A DNA stretch of 21,159 bases. Origin: an uncultured Clostridia bacterium (GTDB lineage: Bacteria; Bacillota; Clostridia; UBA1381). The translations under genes and the position numbers were made by a program. The stretch lies in contig CAJUFV010000040.1 in assembly GCA_910585795.1 (NCBI GenBank), positions 1 through 21,159 of the forward strand, given 5' to 3'. A model generated the notes under the pieces. The model saw only the letters and a program-made list of their open reading frames with translations, made no database searches and was not told where the DNA came from. Below, one piece after another: positions 9,366 through 17,747 of the stretch; the first letter of the stretch is position 1, and each line of letters begins with the position of its first letter.

Positions 9366-9374
9366 TTAAAATTG

Positions 9375-9426
9375 AAAAAACATACGAGCCGGGGATTACT
9401 TTTAATACTCGGCTCGGTGTGTTTAA
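9375..9426 (+). terminator. Rho-independent terminator after the importer operon
   Basis: A perfect 7-bp stem CGAGCCG (9385-9391) pairs with CGGCTCG (9410-9416). The loop can pair further through ATTA and TAAT. The hairpin is flanked by an A-run (9375-9380) and by GTGTGTTT, which can extend the stem. The T-tract is short, so efficiency is uncertain. It lies 19 nt after the binding-protein stop and separates the importer unit from the SLH gene block. Confidence 0.75.
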
Positions 9427-9505
9427 TATAATTAAATTATCTGTGGCTAATTTAACTGTAATAAGCACACTAAAATGAATTTTCAAACAGGCGGAGGTTA
9501 TTTTA
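9427..9505 (+). promoter_or_regulatory. Promoter region of the SLH block with an 8-bp-arm inverted repeat
   Basis: TTAAATTA (9432-9439) and TAATTTAA (9448-9455) form a perfect inverted repeat around an 8-base spacer, a layout suited to a dimeric regulator. TATAAT is present at 9427-9432, directly after the terminator, and touches the first arm. No convincing -35 was found upstream of it, since that position falls inside the terminator hairpin. A GGAGG ribosome site (9493-9497) precedes the ATG at 9506. The region is strongly A/T-rich, which raises the chance of accidental symmetry. Confidence 0.4.
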
Positions 9506-12500
9506 ATGAATAGAAAAATTCTTCGGGTGCTTGCGGCAGCCATATCGGCAGCAATGTTAATTTCATCAGCTCCTGTTACGTTTGCTGAAACAGAGTTCCC
9601 TGTAGACAATACATTTACAGAACTTGATGCGGTGGAGATAGTTGATATTGACGAAATAGGAGCTGAGGTATATGGCGAGGAAGATGAAAGCTTTTTATTT
9701 AAGGCAGATGCATTGGAAACAAAGACTTACAATGCAAATGTAACGGTAGGAAAAGTTACGCTCTACGCGTCTTCGTCAAGGTCAGTCGAGGTTAGGGACA
9801 GCAATAAAACAATTGATAATGAGAAGTTTGAAAAATATATCAGACTTAGCGGAATGCCAGATTTAGAAGAAAACGGAAAAACACCGGCGAGGTATTTGGA
9901 ATTTACAACACAATACGGCGGTGTTGTTACTGTGTATGCGGCAAGCGCAAATGCAAATGAAGAAAGGAATCTGATTGTCGGAGGAAATACGATGACCTGT
10001 CCGGGTACACCGATTGCGGCTTCTTATAATCTCGAAAAAGGAACAGTCAGAATATACGCGGAAAACGGTATAAATTTGCACGGTATTAAATTTGTGTCCA
10101 ATGTGTCTGCACCGCAGACTGATGAAGAGTGGATATCATACATAAATAATAAAATCAAAATCAGCGATATTACAAATGATACCGTGGATTTTGATGCGCT
10201 TACAGATAGTTTTGAGCTTATAGGTGAGTACACCTGTAAGTATGACGATAATGTCCAAAAAGATGTGACTATTATAAGCTGGACATCATCAAATGAAGCT
10301 GCGGTTAAAATAGACGGCGGAACTGCAACGGTAATAAGGCCGCGTTTTAATGAGAAAAAGGCAAGCGCTGTGCTAACCGCAGAAATACTTGTAGGCGAAA
10401 CCGTTATGACGAAGGAATTTTATGTTGCAGTTTCCCCACTTGAAAATCCTGAGGGCGATGAAGAATTTATGATGTATGCTGAAAAGCAGATAAAATCGCT
10501 TGGTTTTGATGTTTCTACGGACAAGGTTGCTACGGGAGATATATATCTTCCTACAGAAATTACTCTTTCTGACGGAAGTGTTGTAGCAATTGTTAAATGG
10601 ACCTCAAGCGATACTTCATATATCGCAAATGACGGAACAGTGGTAAACTATCCGGAAAACTCACATTCACTTATTATGACGGCGGTAATAAAGGCAGGTG
10701 CCTTGACGCAGACCTATACATATAATGTGGTTTTAAGAAGAAGTTCTACAGTAAAAGCGTTTCCGGGGGCACAGGGCTATGGCACACAAACCCGTGGAGG
10801 CGCGGGAGGATATATAGTACATGTAACCTCGTTGGGCGCTTCGGGACCGGGTACTCTTAAAGAGGCAGTTGAGGACAAGACAGGCGCAAGAACAATAGTC
10901 TTTGACGTGGGGGGGACAATTGACCTTACCTCACTTGGACGCGCTTTGCGAATGAGCGGAGAAGATGATTCCAATGTGACCATTGCGGGTCAGACCGCGC
11001 CTGGTGAAGGGATTCAGCTAAAGGGATATGGACTTACGCTTTCAAGCGTGCACGATGTTATAATACGTAATATCAGTATTCGTATAGGTAATGTAAGAAA
11101 AGCGGGAGATACATATCAGTCAGACCCATTAAGCGCTCAGGGAGCAAACAGAAGAGTGGTACTTGACCATTTGTCAATGTGCTGGGCAGTAGATATGGGA
11201 TTTCGTGCATATGGACAAGAGATTACAATGTCTAATTGTATGATTTCCAAAGGACTTTATTGGAATACGCCTCACGAAAAAGGCAAGCATAACTATGCGG
11301 GTATATTTGGTCCTAAGTACGGAAGTTTTTACGGTAACTATATCGCAGACTGCGGCCAGAGAGCACCGCGTATCTGTGACAATGAATACATTGATGTAAG
11401 AAATAATGTAGTGTCCAATTCAAAATACACGTTTGATATTTGTAATTATGAGTGGATGGGCGCAAATACAAAATATAATGTGGTAAATAACGTGGTTCTT
11501 CGCGGAAATGGCGCACCTGGCGGTTCAAACAGTAATGTGACTAAGAATGGTTCGTATAAGTATTTTCAGGGAAGAACATATTCAGGCGGAGTGTTTGCCT
11601 ATTCGGTAAATAACTACGATAACACTGTAGGTGCGCGTCCTGTTAAGACTAACGAAAAAAATGTTGAGGGCGCTTTGTGGACAGGTGATTTCTCAGCAGA
11701 TAAGAATAATTCGGCACAGGTTTCAAAAGAGCTTGGCGCATTTAATCCAGGAGGTTATTCTAATATAGTAGGTACGTGGCAGGATATGATTTTGCCTGAC
11801 AATATGAGCCTTAGCGAGTATGATGCGTCTGCTGTTTCAAAAAAAGGCAATACTCTGGTAAATTATCCGTTTGTTGTTCCTGATATGAAAACATATTCGG
11901 CGAATGAAGCTGCAAAATATGTGCTGTCAAATGCAGGAGCGGTAATAGGCAGAGGAGAAAATGACGAAGCTCCCAGAAAGGGCATACTGGACAGCCGTTA
12001 CCTTGCGGAAGGTAAAACAAGACTGCAGATTTTATCTGATTATAGTAAGGCATCAAGTTCATACGGTATTAAAATTGATAAAGGATATACAGATGAAACA
12101 GCATACGGACTGCCAGTACATACTCATACGGTGTATAAGGATGAAAGAGGGGCTATTGTTTATGATGTAGACGGAATCAGCGTGCCTAACCCAACAGATT
12201 ATACTATAGAAGAACAATATAAGTTTGTTTCTTGTGATAATCATCTTGACTCTCTTTATGCGGTTGATAAAAAGGGTAATAAGTATCGTCTTGTCATGAG
12301 AGAATATACTGAAAATGACGGGATATATGATACCTTTGAGTTGTATGATATATCCAATAATCAGCTTACAAAACCTGATGGCTATGCTACAAAAGATACA
12401 GGTAATGACGGATATATCTCATACGGTGGTGTTAGTATGAAGTGTGCTGATTGGGGAGATGGCGCAGGCAACTATGACCACGCAAATTCAGGAGGTAATG

Positions 12501-15034
12501 ACGGATTTTTAGGTACAGATGTTGTTGATACGGAATGGACGGATGACGACTGGCCGCAGCTGCCGACAGTTTATCGTGATGGTAAATTTGACTCAAACGG
12601 TGACGGTATCCCAGATTTCTTTATACGTCTTATGGGATGGGATAAACATCCTGAATATTCACCAACCAAGGATATAAGTATGCTTGATTTTGAAGGCAGA
12701 GGATATACAAACCTTGAGTATTATATCAACGATTACTGTGCAGGTGATACAGAAATTGCTGACAGTGAAGAAAATGACCCTATAAATGCTGAAAATGTTC
12801 GTGACGGTTCTCCGAAGTATGATACTCATAAGAGTCACGAAATTCTATTTAATACGGTAAGACGTGCAAAAGCAGAGGTTTATTATAGTGAGGGAACAGA
12901 GTTTAATTTTGAAAAGGCTCAGAAAATTGCGCTTAATAGTAATTATGATTATGGAAGCGCAGGTTATAATGACGCAAAGGATTTTGAAACATACTTCTCT
13001 GCGATTTTGGATGGTTTAAAGCCCGATACGGTGTATTCATATAAAATTATGACATATTCCGATAAGGGCGTTACCAATTTGAGTTCTGATACTTATACTT
13101 TTAAGACGAGAGTACAGTCTTCAGGAAAACCGGGACAGCCGAGAGTTATACAGTATATACCGTTTGATGAACAGATAACACTTACCTTTGAACCGGCTTC
13201 AGCGCAGAAGTCATATAAGACAATGAGCGCAGGCAGTCATACTGTTAAGACTATTGGAAATAACGAGTACGACAATTCTACAGACCATTATATTTTGAGG
13301 TATTCAACCAATAAGGATATGTCAGGAGCAAAATCAGTAGAGCTTCCGTCAACAACAACAAAATATATTTTAAAAGGATTGTCAAATGATAAGGAATATT
13401 ATCTGGAGCTTAGGGCTGTTTCAGGTGACGGTACAGAAAGTGACAGCGCAGTATATAATGCGAAAAAGGCAAAGGAAACAAGTGAAAAAGATAAGGATGG
13501 AAATGCCGTTTACAAGGTTGAGGGAATAAGTGTAAGCAGTAACAGTATTATAGAATATCCTAAGGAATATGATGTGCCGCTGTCAGGGATTGCGATAATA
13601 CCTACAAAGTATGTTGTAAATGAGGATTATGCAAAGAATATCAAAAATGCTGATATAGGCGAGGGAGATACAACTAAATTTATTACTGTTTACGGCGATG
13701 AAAAGGATTGGTATATTTATACTTTGGGCGGAATCCCGATTCCGACAAGCATTAATGGCTCAGACCCAATTTTAATGCTCCGTGATGATAACCACGACCA
13801 CGGTTTTACATACGCTAAGAAATTTGAAACAATTCTTGACGGTCAATCGACAATACGGGCAAGAATAATGATTAAAGATGAAGAGCTTGACCCGATGAAT
13901 CAGGCTCCTGAGTTCCGTTTCTATATACAGCAGGACAGCGCAGATTTGGGCGACAGTGACGCTGATGTTGAGCAGACGGGTGAAAATACTGCCACTACCT
14001 TTGGCAATATAGTAACTCTGCAATTTACCAAGAATGATATTATATTTAACGGTTCAAATACTATTTCAAAGTATTATGAGGATACGTGGTATGATATTAA
14101 ACTGCTTATGGACGCTGACAGAGGCACCTGTAATTTGTACATAAACGATTCTCTTGTAGGTAAGGATTTGGAATATTCCGATTCGGCAACTTCAAATAAT
14201 ATAGCAAGATGGCAGATAAGCTCTCGTCTTGCAGGAACACAAGATGTCTATGTCGATTATATGTATGCATATAAAGGCTGGGAAGAACCGGTGACAGGTC
14301 CTGAAGCGACAAAGAAACCGGATAATGAAGTAGGAGAAGGAACTTCTGGTGTAAGACCGTCAGGCGGTGGCGGCGGCGGAGGAACTACGGGGGGTGCTAC
14401 GCCGAAACCAAGTGAAACAGCAAAGCCTGTAGAAACACAAACGCCTGATAGTACTGATAAACCTGTAAAATCAGGTTTTGATGATATGAAAGGTTTCGAA
14501 TGGGCAGAGAATGCGGTTAATGAATTGCATGACCGTAAGATTGTCTATGGAATTACCGAAAGTCTTTTTGAACCCGGACGCGATGTTACGAGAGCTGAGT
14601 TTATAACTATGCTTTTGAGGGGCTTTGAGCTTATAGGAGAGGACGCGCATTGCAGTTTTGAAGATGTTCCGAGTGGCTCATGGTATTATCCAGCTGTCGC
14701 GATGGCATATTCAATGGGCATTGTAAGCGGTTACAGCGATACTGTATTTGGAGCAAATGATAAAATATCAAGACAGGATATGGCTGTAATGACAGTACGG
14801 CTTTTAACGGCTCTGGGAATGAGCCTTGAAGGTGTTCGTGACTACACAGGTTTTGAAGATGAAAATGAGATTTCTGATTACGCAAAACCTTCTGTGGTAA
14901 GTTTGTATCAGAGCGGCATTATAAATGGTGTGGGTGATAATCGCTTTAACCCGAAAGGCAGCGCAAACCGTGCCGCGTCAGCTGTAATATTGTATCAGAC
15001 GCTAAAAGGGCAGTGGTCTGAAGACAAGGAATAA
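9506..15034 (+). CDS. Cell-wall-anchored multidomain pectate lyase with three SLH domains
   Basis: Very large exported PL1-type lyase (1842 aa) held on the cell surface. The signal peptide is residues 1-27 (ends TFA). Next come a putative carbohydrate-binding beta-sandwich (about 72-200) and two atypical bacterial Ig-like domains (about 206-310 and 316-411, each with a W-(T)-S-S-(N/D) core). The beta-helix lyase domain at about 416-770 has AFPGAQGYG, GQTAPGEGIQLKG, LDHLSMCWAVDM (D554-H555), HEKGKHNYAGIFG (590-602) and QRAPRIC, with candidate catalytic R619. DSNGDGIPDF (1029-1038) is a Ca-binding TSP3-like motif. Two fibronectin-III-like regions (about 1112-1325), a concanavalin-like domain (about 1390-1595), a seven-Gly linker (1620-1626) and three SLH repeats (1658-1838) follow. 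The SLH motifs are TRAE (1695-1698), SRQD and NRAA. It is first in a three-gene SLH block. Compared with the other lyase here, acidic residues near the DH motif are replaced (D168 to R550, E182 to M564), so activity or specificity may differ. Confidence 0.9.
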   Translation: MNRKILRVLAAAISAAMLISSAPVTFAETEFPVDNTFTELDAVEIVDIDEIGAEVYGEEDESFLFKADALETKTYNANVTVGKVTLYASSSRSVEVRDSNKTIDNEKFEKYIRLSGMPDLEENGKTPARYLEFTTQYGGVVTVYAASANANEERNLIVGGNTMTCPGTPIAASYNLEKGTVRIYAENGINLHGIKFVSNVSAPQTDEEWISYINNKIKISDITNDTVDFDALTDSFELIGEYTCKYDDNVQKDVTIISWTSSNEAAVKIDGGTATVIRPRFNEKKASAVLTAEILVGETVMTKEFYVAVSPLENPEGDEEFMMYAEKQIKSLGFDVSTDKVATGDIYLPTEITLSDGSVVAIVKWTSSDTSYIANDGTVVNYPENSHSLIMTAVIKAGALTQTYTYNVVLRRSSTVKAFPGAQGYGTQTRGGAGGYIVHVTSLGASGPGTLKEAVEDKTGARTIVFDVGGTIDLTSLGRALRMSGEDDSNVTIAGQTAPGEGIQLKGYGLTLSSVHDVIIRNISIRIGNVRKAGDTYQSDPLSAQGANRRVVLDHLSMCWAVDMGFRAYGQEITMSNCMISKGLYWNTPHEKGKHNYAGIFGPKYGSFYGNYIADCGQRAPRICDNEYIDVRNNVVSNSKYTFDICNYEWMGANTKYNVVNNVVLRGNGAPGGSNSNVTKNGSYKYFQGRTYSGGVFAYSVNNYDNTVGARPVKTNEKNVEGALWTGDFSADKNNSAQVSKELGAFNPGGYSNIVGTWQDMILPDNMSLSEYDASAVSKKGNTLVNYPFVVPDMKTYSANEAAKYVLSNAGAVIGRGENDEAPRKGILDSRYLAEGKTRLQILSDYSKASSSYGIKIDKGYTDETAYGLPVHTHTVYKDERGAIVYDVDGISVPNPTDYTIEEQYKFVSCDNHLDSLYAVDKKGNKYRLVMREYTENDGIYDTFELYDISNNQLTKPDGYATKDTGNDGYISYGGVSMKCADWGDGAGNYDHANSGGNDGFLGTDVVDTEWTDDDWPQLPTVYRDGKFDSNGDGIPDFFIRLMGWDKHPEYSPTKDISMLDFEGRGYTNLEYYINDYCAGDTEIADSEENDPINAENVRDGSPKYDTHKSHEILFNTVRRAKAEVYYSEGTEFNFEKAQKIALNSNYDYGSAGYNDAKDFETYFSAILDGLKPDTVYSYKIMTYSDKGVTNLSSDTYTFKTRVQSSGKPGQPRVIQYIPFDEQITLTFEPASAQKSYKTMSAGSHTVKTIGNNEYDNSTDHYILRYSTNKDMSGAKSVELPSTTTKYILKGLSNDKEYYLELRAVSGDGTESDSAVYNAKKAKETSEKDKDGNAVYKVEGISVSSNSIIEYPKEYDVPLSGIAIIPTKYVVNEDYAKNIKNADIGEGDTTKFITVYGDEKDWYIYTLGGIPIPTSINGSDPILMLRDDNHDHGFTYAKKFETILDGQSTIRARIMIKDEELDPMNQAPEFRFYIQQDSADLGDSDADVEQTGENTATTFGNIVTLQFTKNDIIFNGSNTISKYYEDTWYDIKLLMDADRGTCNLYINDSLVGKDLEYSDSATSNNIARWQISSRLAGTQDVYVDYMYAYKGWEEPVTGPEATKKPDNEVGEGTSGVRPSGGGGGGGTTGGATPKPSETAKPVETQTPDSTDKPVKSGFDDMKGFEWAENAVNELHDRKIVYGITESLFEPGRDVTRAEFITMLLRGFELIGEDAHCSFEDVPSGSWYYPAVAMAYSMGIVSGYSDTVFGANDKISRQDMAVMTVRLLTALGMSLEGVRDYTGFEDENEISDYAKPSVVSLYQSGIINGVGDNRFNPKGSANRAASAVILYQTLKGQWSEDKE
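14363..14383 (+). repeat. Poly-Gly codon run (linker before SLH domains)
   Basis: Seven consecutive glycine codons (GGC/GGT/GGA) encode a flexible linker between the concanavalin-like part and the SLH anchor. A Thr/Pro/Lys-rich spacer of about 30 residues follows it. A similar eight-Gly run precedes the SLH region of the last gene in the block, so this is a shared design element. Confidence 0.8.
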
Positions 15035-15048
15035 TAGGGGAGGATAAA

Positions 15049-17733
15049 ATGATGATAAAAAGAATATGTTCTGTTATTCTGACTGTATGCTTAAGTTTAG
15101 GCGCGGTAAGTGCGCTGGCATATAGTGATGTGGAAACACCGATTCAGAATACTGCGGTTGAACTTGTTACGAGTCTGGGAATTATGAATCCTGCAAGTGA
15201 AACTGAATTTGGCAGTAAAACGCTTGTTAAACGAGGAGAATTCGCGCTTTATGCTGCAAGACTGATTGGTTGTGAAGCGGCAGTGAGTCAGGTGTCCAAT
15301 GGATATTTTGAGGATGTTGACACAACAACACCTGAAGGCGCGGCTGTTGAATTCCTTGTTGGTATAGGCGCGATTGTCAAAAGTGGACGTGAATATAATC
15401 CGAATGATGAAATTACATATGCTGAGGCAGTAAGAGTAACGCTGAACTGTCTTAACTATGGTGACGTAGCTAAAATGAGCGGAGGTTATCCGGGCGGATA
15501 TATAAAAACCGCTACTGACTGCGGGCTTAATAAAAATTTAAAGCTTCTTACAAATTCAGTTCTTACAAAAACAGATGTAACAACATTGATATATAATGCT
15601 TTGTTTACAAATCCTATGGAAAGTGACGGACGCACATATAAAAAGAGCGACAAAACACAGCTTGAAAAAATCTGGGATGTTTCAGAGGTTACAGGTGTTG
15701 TAACAGGTTATGAAAAAACTGTTCTTGCAAGCGACAAAACGCTTCCTGAAAACGGAGTTGAAATTAACGGTGTTATATATAATGCAGGAACTACAAATAT
15801 TGCAAATTATGTAGGATATAATGTACGGGCATTTTATAATGACGATGAAACAATTGTAGCATTTGCAGAAAAGCCAAACGCTAATAACGTATATACATAT
15901 AATGCTGACGATATTGAGGTTAAAGGCAATAAGGTCAGTTGTTATGTAAACAACAGAAAAAAGAACCTAAAGGTTTCTGAATCAGCGGCAGTTATTTATA
16001 ACAACAGATATTTTTCGAGCTATACAAAGCTTGAGGAAGTACTAAATATTCCTGAGGGTGAAATAACTTTCATATCGAATAATTCTTCAAGTGTGGTTAA
16101 TGTGATAATAGTAAGAAATTATAAGCATTTGCTTGTTGAGCGCGTTGATAAAAAGAGCGGCAGACTATATCTTAAAAACGGTTCTCCCGAGGGTACAGAG
16201 GGCGGACAGCTTAATGATGTAATATCAATTTTACCTGACGAAAATGATGTGACGGTGTATATAGACGGTGAAGAGGCAAGTTTTAACGATATAAAGTCAA
16301 ATGACGCGATAACAATGGAACAGAGTCTTGACGGTGAGCAGGTAGTTTTGTATGTTTCTAGAAAGATAGTCGATGGAGAAATTAAAGGACAGTCAAAGGA
16401 CACTATAAAAATAAGCGGCGAAGAGTATGATAAGTCATTCTATAGCACCGCGGTATATACAGTAGGAACAGCTGGAGTATTTGCGATTACAACTGACGGA
16501 AAGCTTTTAGGGATTGTAGAAAAAGTAAGAAATAATAATAACGATTACGCGTATGTTTTGCAGTCATATGTTGATGATGGTCCTCAGAGAGCTTATGTTA
16601 AGCTTTATACAGCAGGCGAAGAGGTAGTAACTTATGAGTGTGCTGACAATATAAAAGTGAATGGACAGCGCAAGGGATACAACGCTATTCCTGATTGTAT
16701 TTTGATAGGAGACATTGTTACATATACAACAAATAATGAAGGTATCCTGACAAAAATAAATCGTCCTTATGATGCAAGCTCAATTGTTGATTATGTCAAT
16801 GAAACAGAATTTGTTAAGAGTTGGAATAAAAGCTCGGTAAGATATACTGATGGTATTATGGGTATGTCGCTTGTTACCGAGGATACTGTGATATTCTCTA
16901 TGCCCCGTTTTGATAGAAAGGATGAAGACGATTACAACATATTAAGTATGTCTGATTTAAAGAATAGAACTTACTCAGATGTTACTTGTTATGACGTTGA
17001 CAGACAGGGCAGAGTAGGGGCGCTTCTTATAGTTGAAGATATAAGCAAAACAGTTTCAATGGGCAATAATTTGTTCTTTATAAAAGGAGTATCATCTTCC
17101 ATAAATGATGACGACGAGGATATATGGCTTGTTGAAGGATATGAAAACGGTGAGGAAAAAACTCTTGTATTTCCGACAGATGTCCATTCGGTAACATATG
17201 AAGATGGCTGGAAAAACAGAGTGGGAAATGAGAATTTTGATACAGGATGTGATAACTTCCATACAGGTGACGCATTACAATATAACCTTAATAATAACGG
17301 TGAGGTGAGTGCGTACAGATTGGTATATAACAATAATCTTACAATCTTTGACGCGGCGGATGACTTAAAGGATAATCTTGGTGAAAGTCGTTTTGAGGAC
17401 TGGAGCGGAACTGGTTCGGTAACAAAACAGGATTTCTATGATGATTTATATATATCATTCGGTATAGTAAGAGCAAGATATATGGACTATATACTGAATT
17501 TAGGACTTACGGAAAGTGAAGTGCTTGGATATGGCGGCGGTAATAGCAAGATACAGATAATTGATTATTATCGTCCTATAAACCTAAAGAATGTGCCTGT
17601 GTACGTTTATAATGTAAGTAAGCGTCAGCTTGAATTGGGAGATATAGAGGATATTTCAAAAGACGATTATGTATTTGTGCGCTCAAAGAAAATGGGCGAA
17701 TTAAATGAAGTAATGGTATATTCATTTGACTAA
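15049..17733 (+). CDS. Exported SLH-repeat protein with long beta-rich body, function unknown
   Basis: Exported 894-aa protein I cannot assign to an enzyme family. The signal peptide runs to about residue 24 (ends ALA). Residues 25-195 resemble three SLH repeats, but the usual TRAE signature is degenerate: KRGE, TYAE and TKTD occupy the expected sites. From about 205 to the end there is a long beta-rich body with recurring units of the form V-x-G-x-(V/I) followed by an I/V-x-I/V-x-G-x-x-Y strand pair. Examples are VTGVVTGYEKTVL, VDGEIKGQSKDTIKISG and the segment near SEVTG. This suggests tandem small beta-barrels. No catalytic motif or wall-sorting signal was recognised. ATG 15049 and ATG 15052 are both usable after GGGGAGG (15037-15043); the second has better spacing. 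It lies 14 nt after the anchored lyase and 14 nt before the next SLH gene, so co-expression is very likely. A structural or scaffold role on the cell surface is inferred. Confidence 0.85.
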   Translation: MMIKRICSVILTVCLSLGAVSALAYSDVETPIQNTAVELVTSLGIMNPASETEFGSKTLVKRGEFALYAARLIGCEAAVSQVSNGYFEDVDTTTPEGAAVEFLVGIGAIVKSGREYNPNDEITYAEAVRVTLNCLNYGDVAKMSGGYPGGYIKTATDCGLNKNLKLLTNSVLTKTDVTTLIYNALFTNPMESDGRTYKKSDKTQLEKIWDVSEVTGVVTGYEKTVLASDKTLPENGVEINGVIYNAGTTNIANYVGYNVRAFYNDDETIVAFAEKPNANNVYTYNADDIEVKGNKVSCYVNNRKKNLKVSESAAVIYNNRYFSSYTKLEEVLNIPEGEITFISNNSSSVVNVIIVRNYKHLLVERVDKKSGRLYLKNGSPEGTEGGQLNDVISILPDENDVTVYIDGEEASFNDIKSNDAITMEQSLDGEQVVLYVSRKIVDGEIKGQSKDTIKISGEEYDKSFYSTAVYTVGTAGVFAITTDGKLLGIVEKVRNNNNDYAYVLQSYVDDGPQRAYVKLYTAGEEVVTYECADNIKVNGQRKGYNAIPDCILIGDIVTYTTNNEGILTKINRPYDASSIVDYVNETEFVKSWNKSSVRYTDGIMGMSLVTEDTVIFSMPRFDRKDEDDYNILSMSDLKNRTYSDVTCYDVDRQGRVGALLIVEDISKTVSMGNNLFFIKGVSSSINDDDEDIWLVEGYENGEEKTLVFPTDVHSVTYEDGWKNRVGNENFDTGCDNFHTGDALQYNLNNNGEVSAYRLVYNNNLTIFDAADDLKDNLGESRFEDWSGTGSVTKQDFYDDLYISFGIVRARYMDYILNLGLTESEVLGYGGGNSKIQIIDYYRPINLKNVPVYVYNVSKRQLELGDIEDISKDDYVFVRSKKMGELNEVMVYSFD

Positions 17734-17747
17734 GACAGGAGGCTCAT

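Noticed and set aside
15049..17733. 894-aa protein as a pectin-degrading enzyme
   Set aside because: No catalytic motif of PL, GH or CE families was recognised; context alone is not enough to name an activity.
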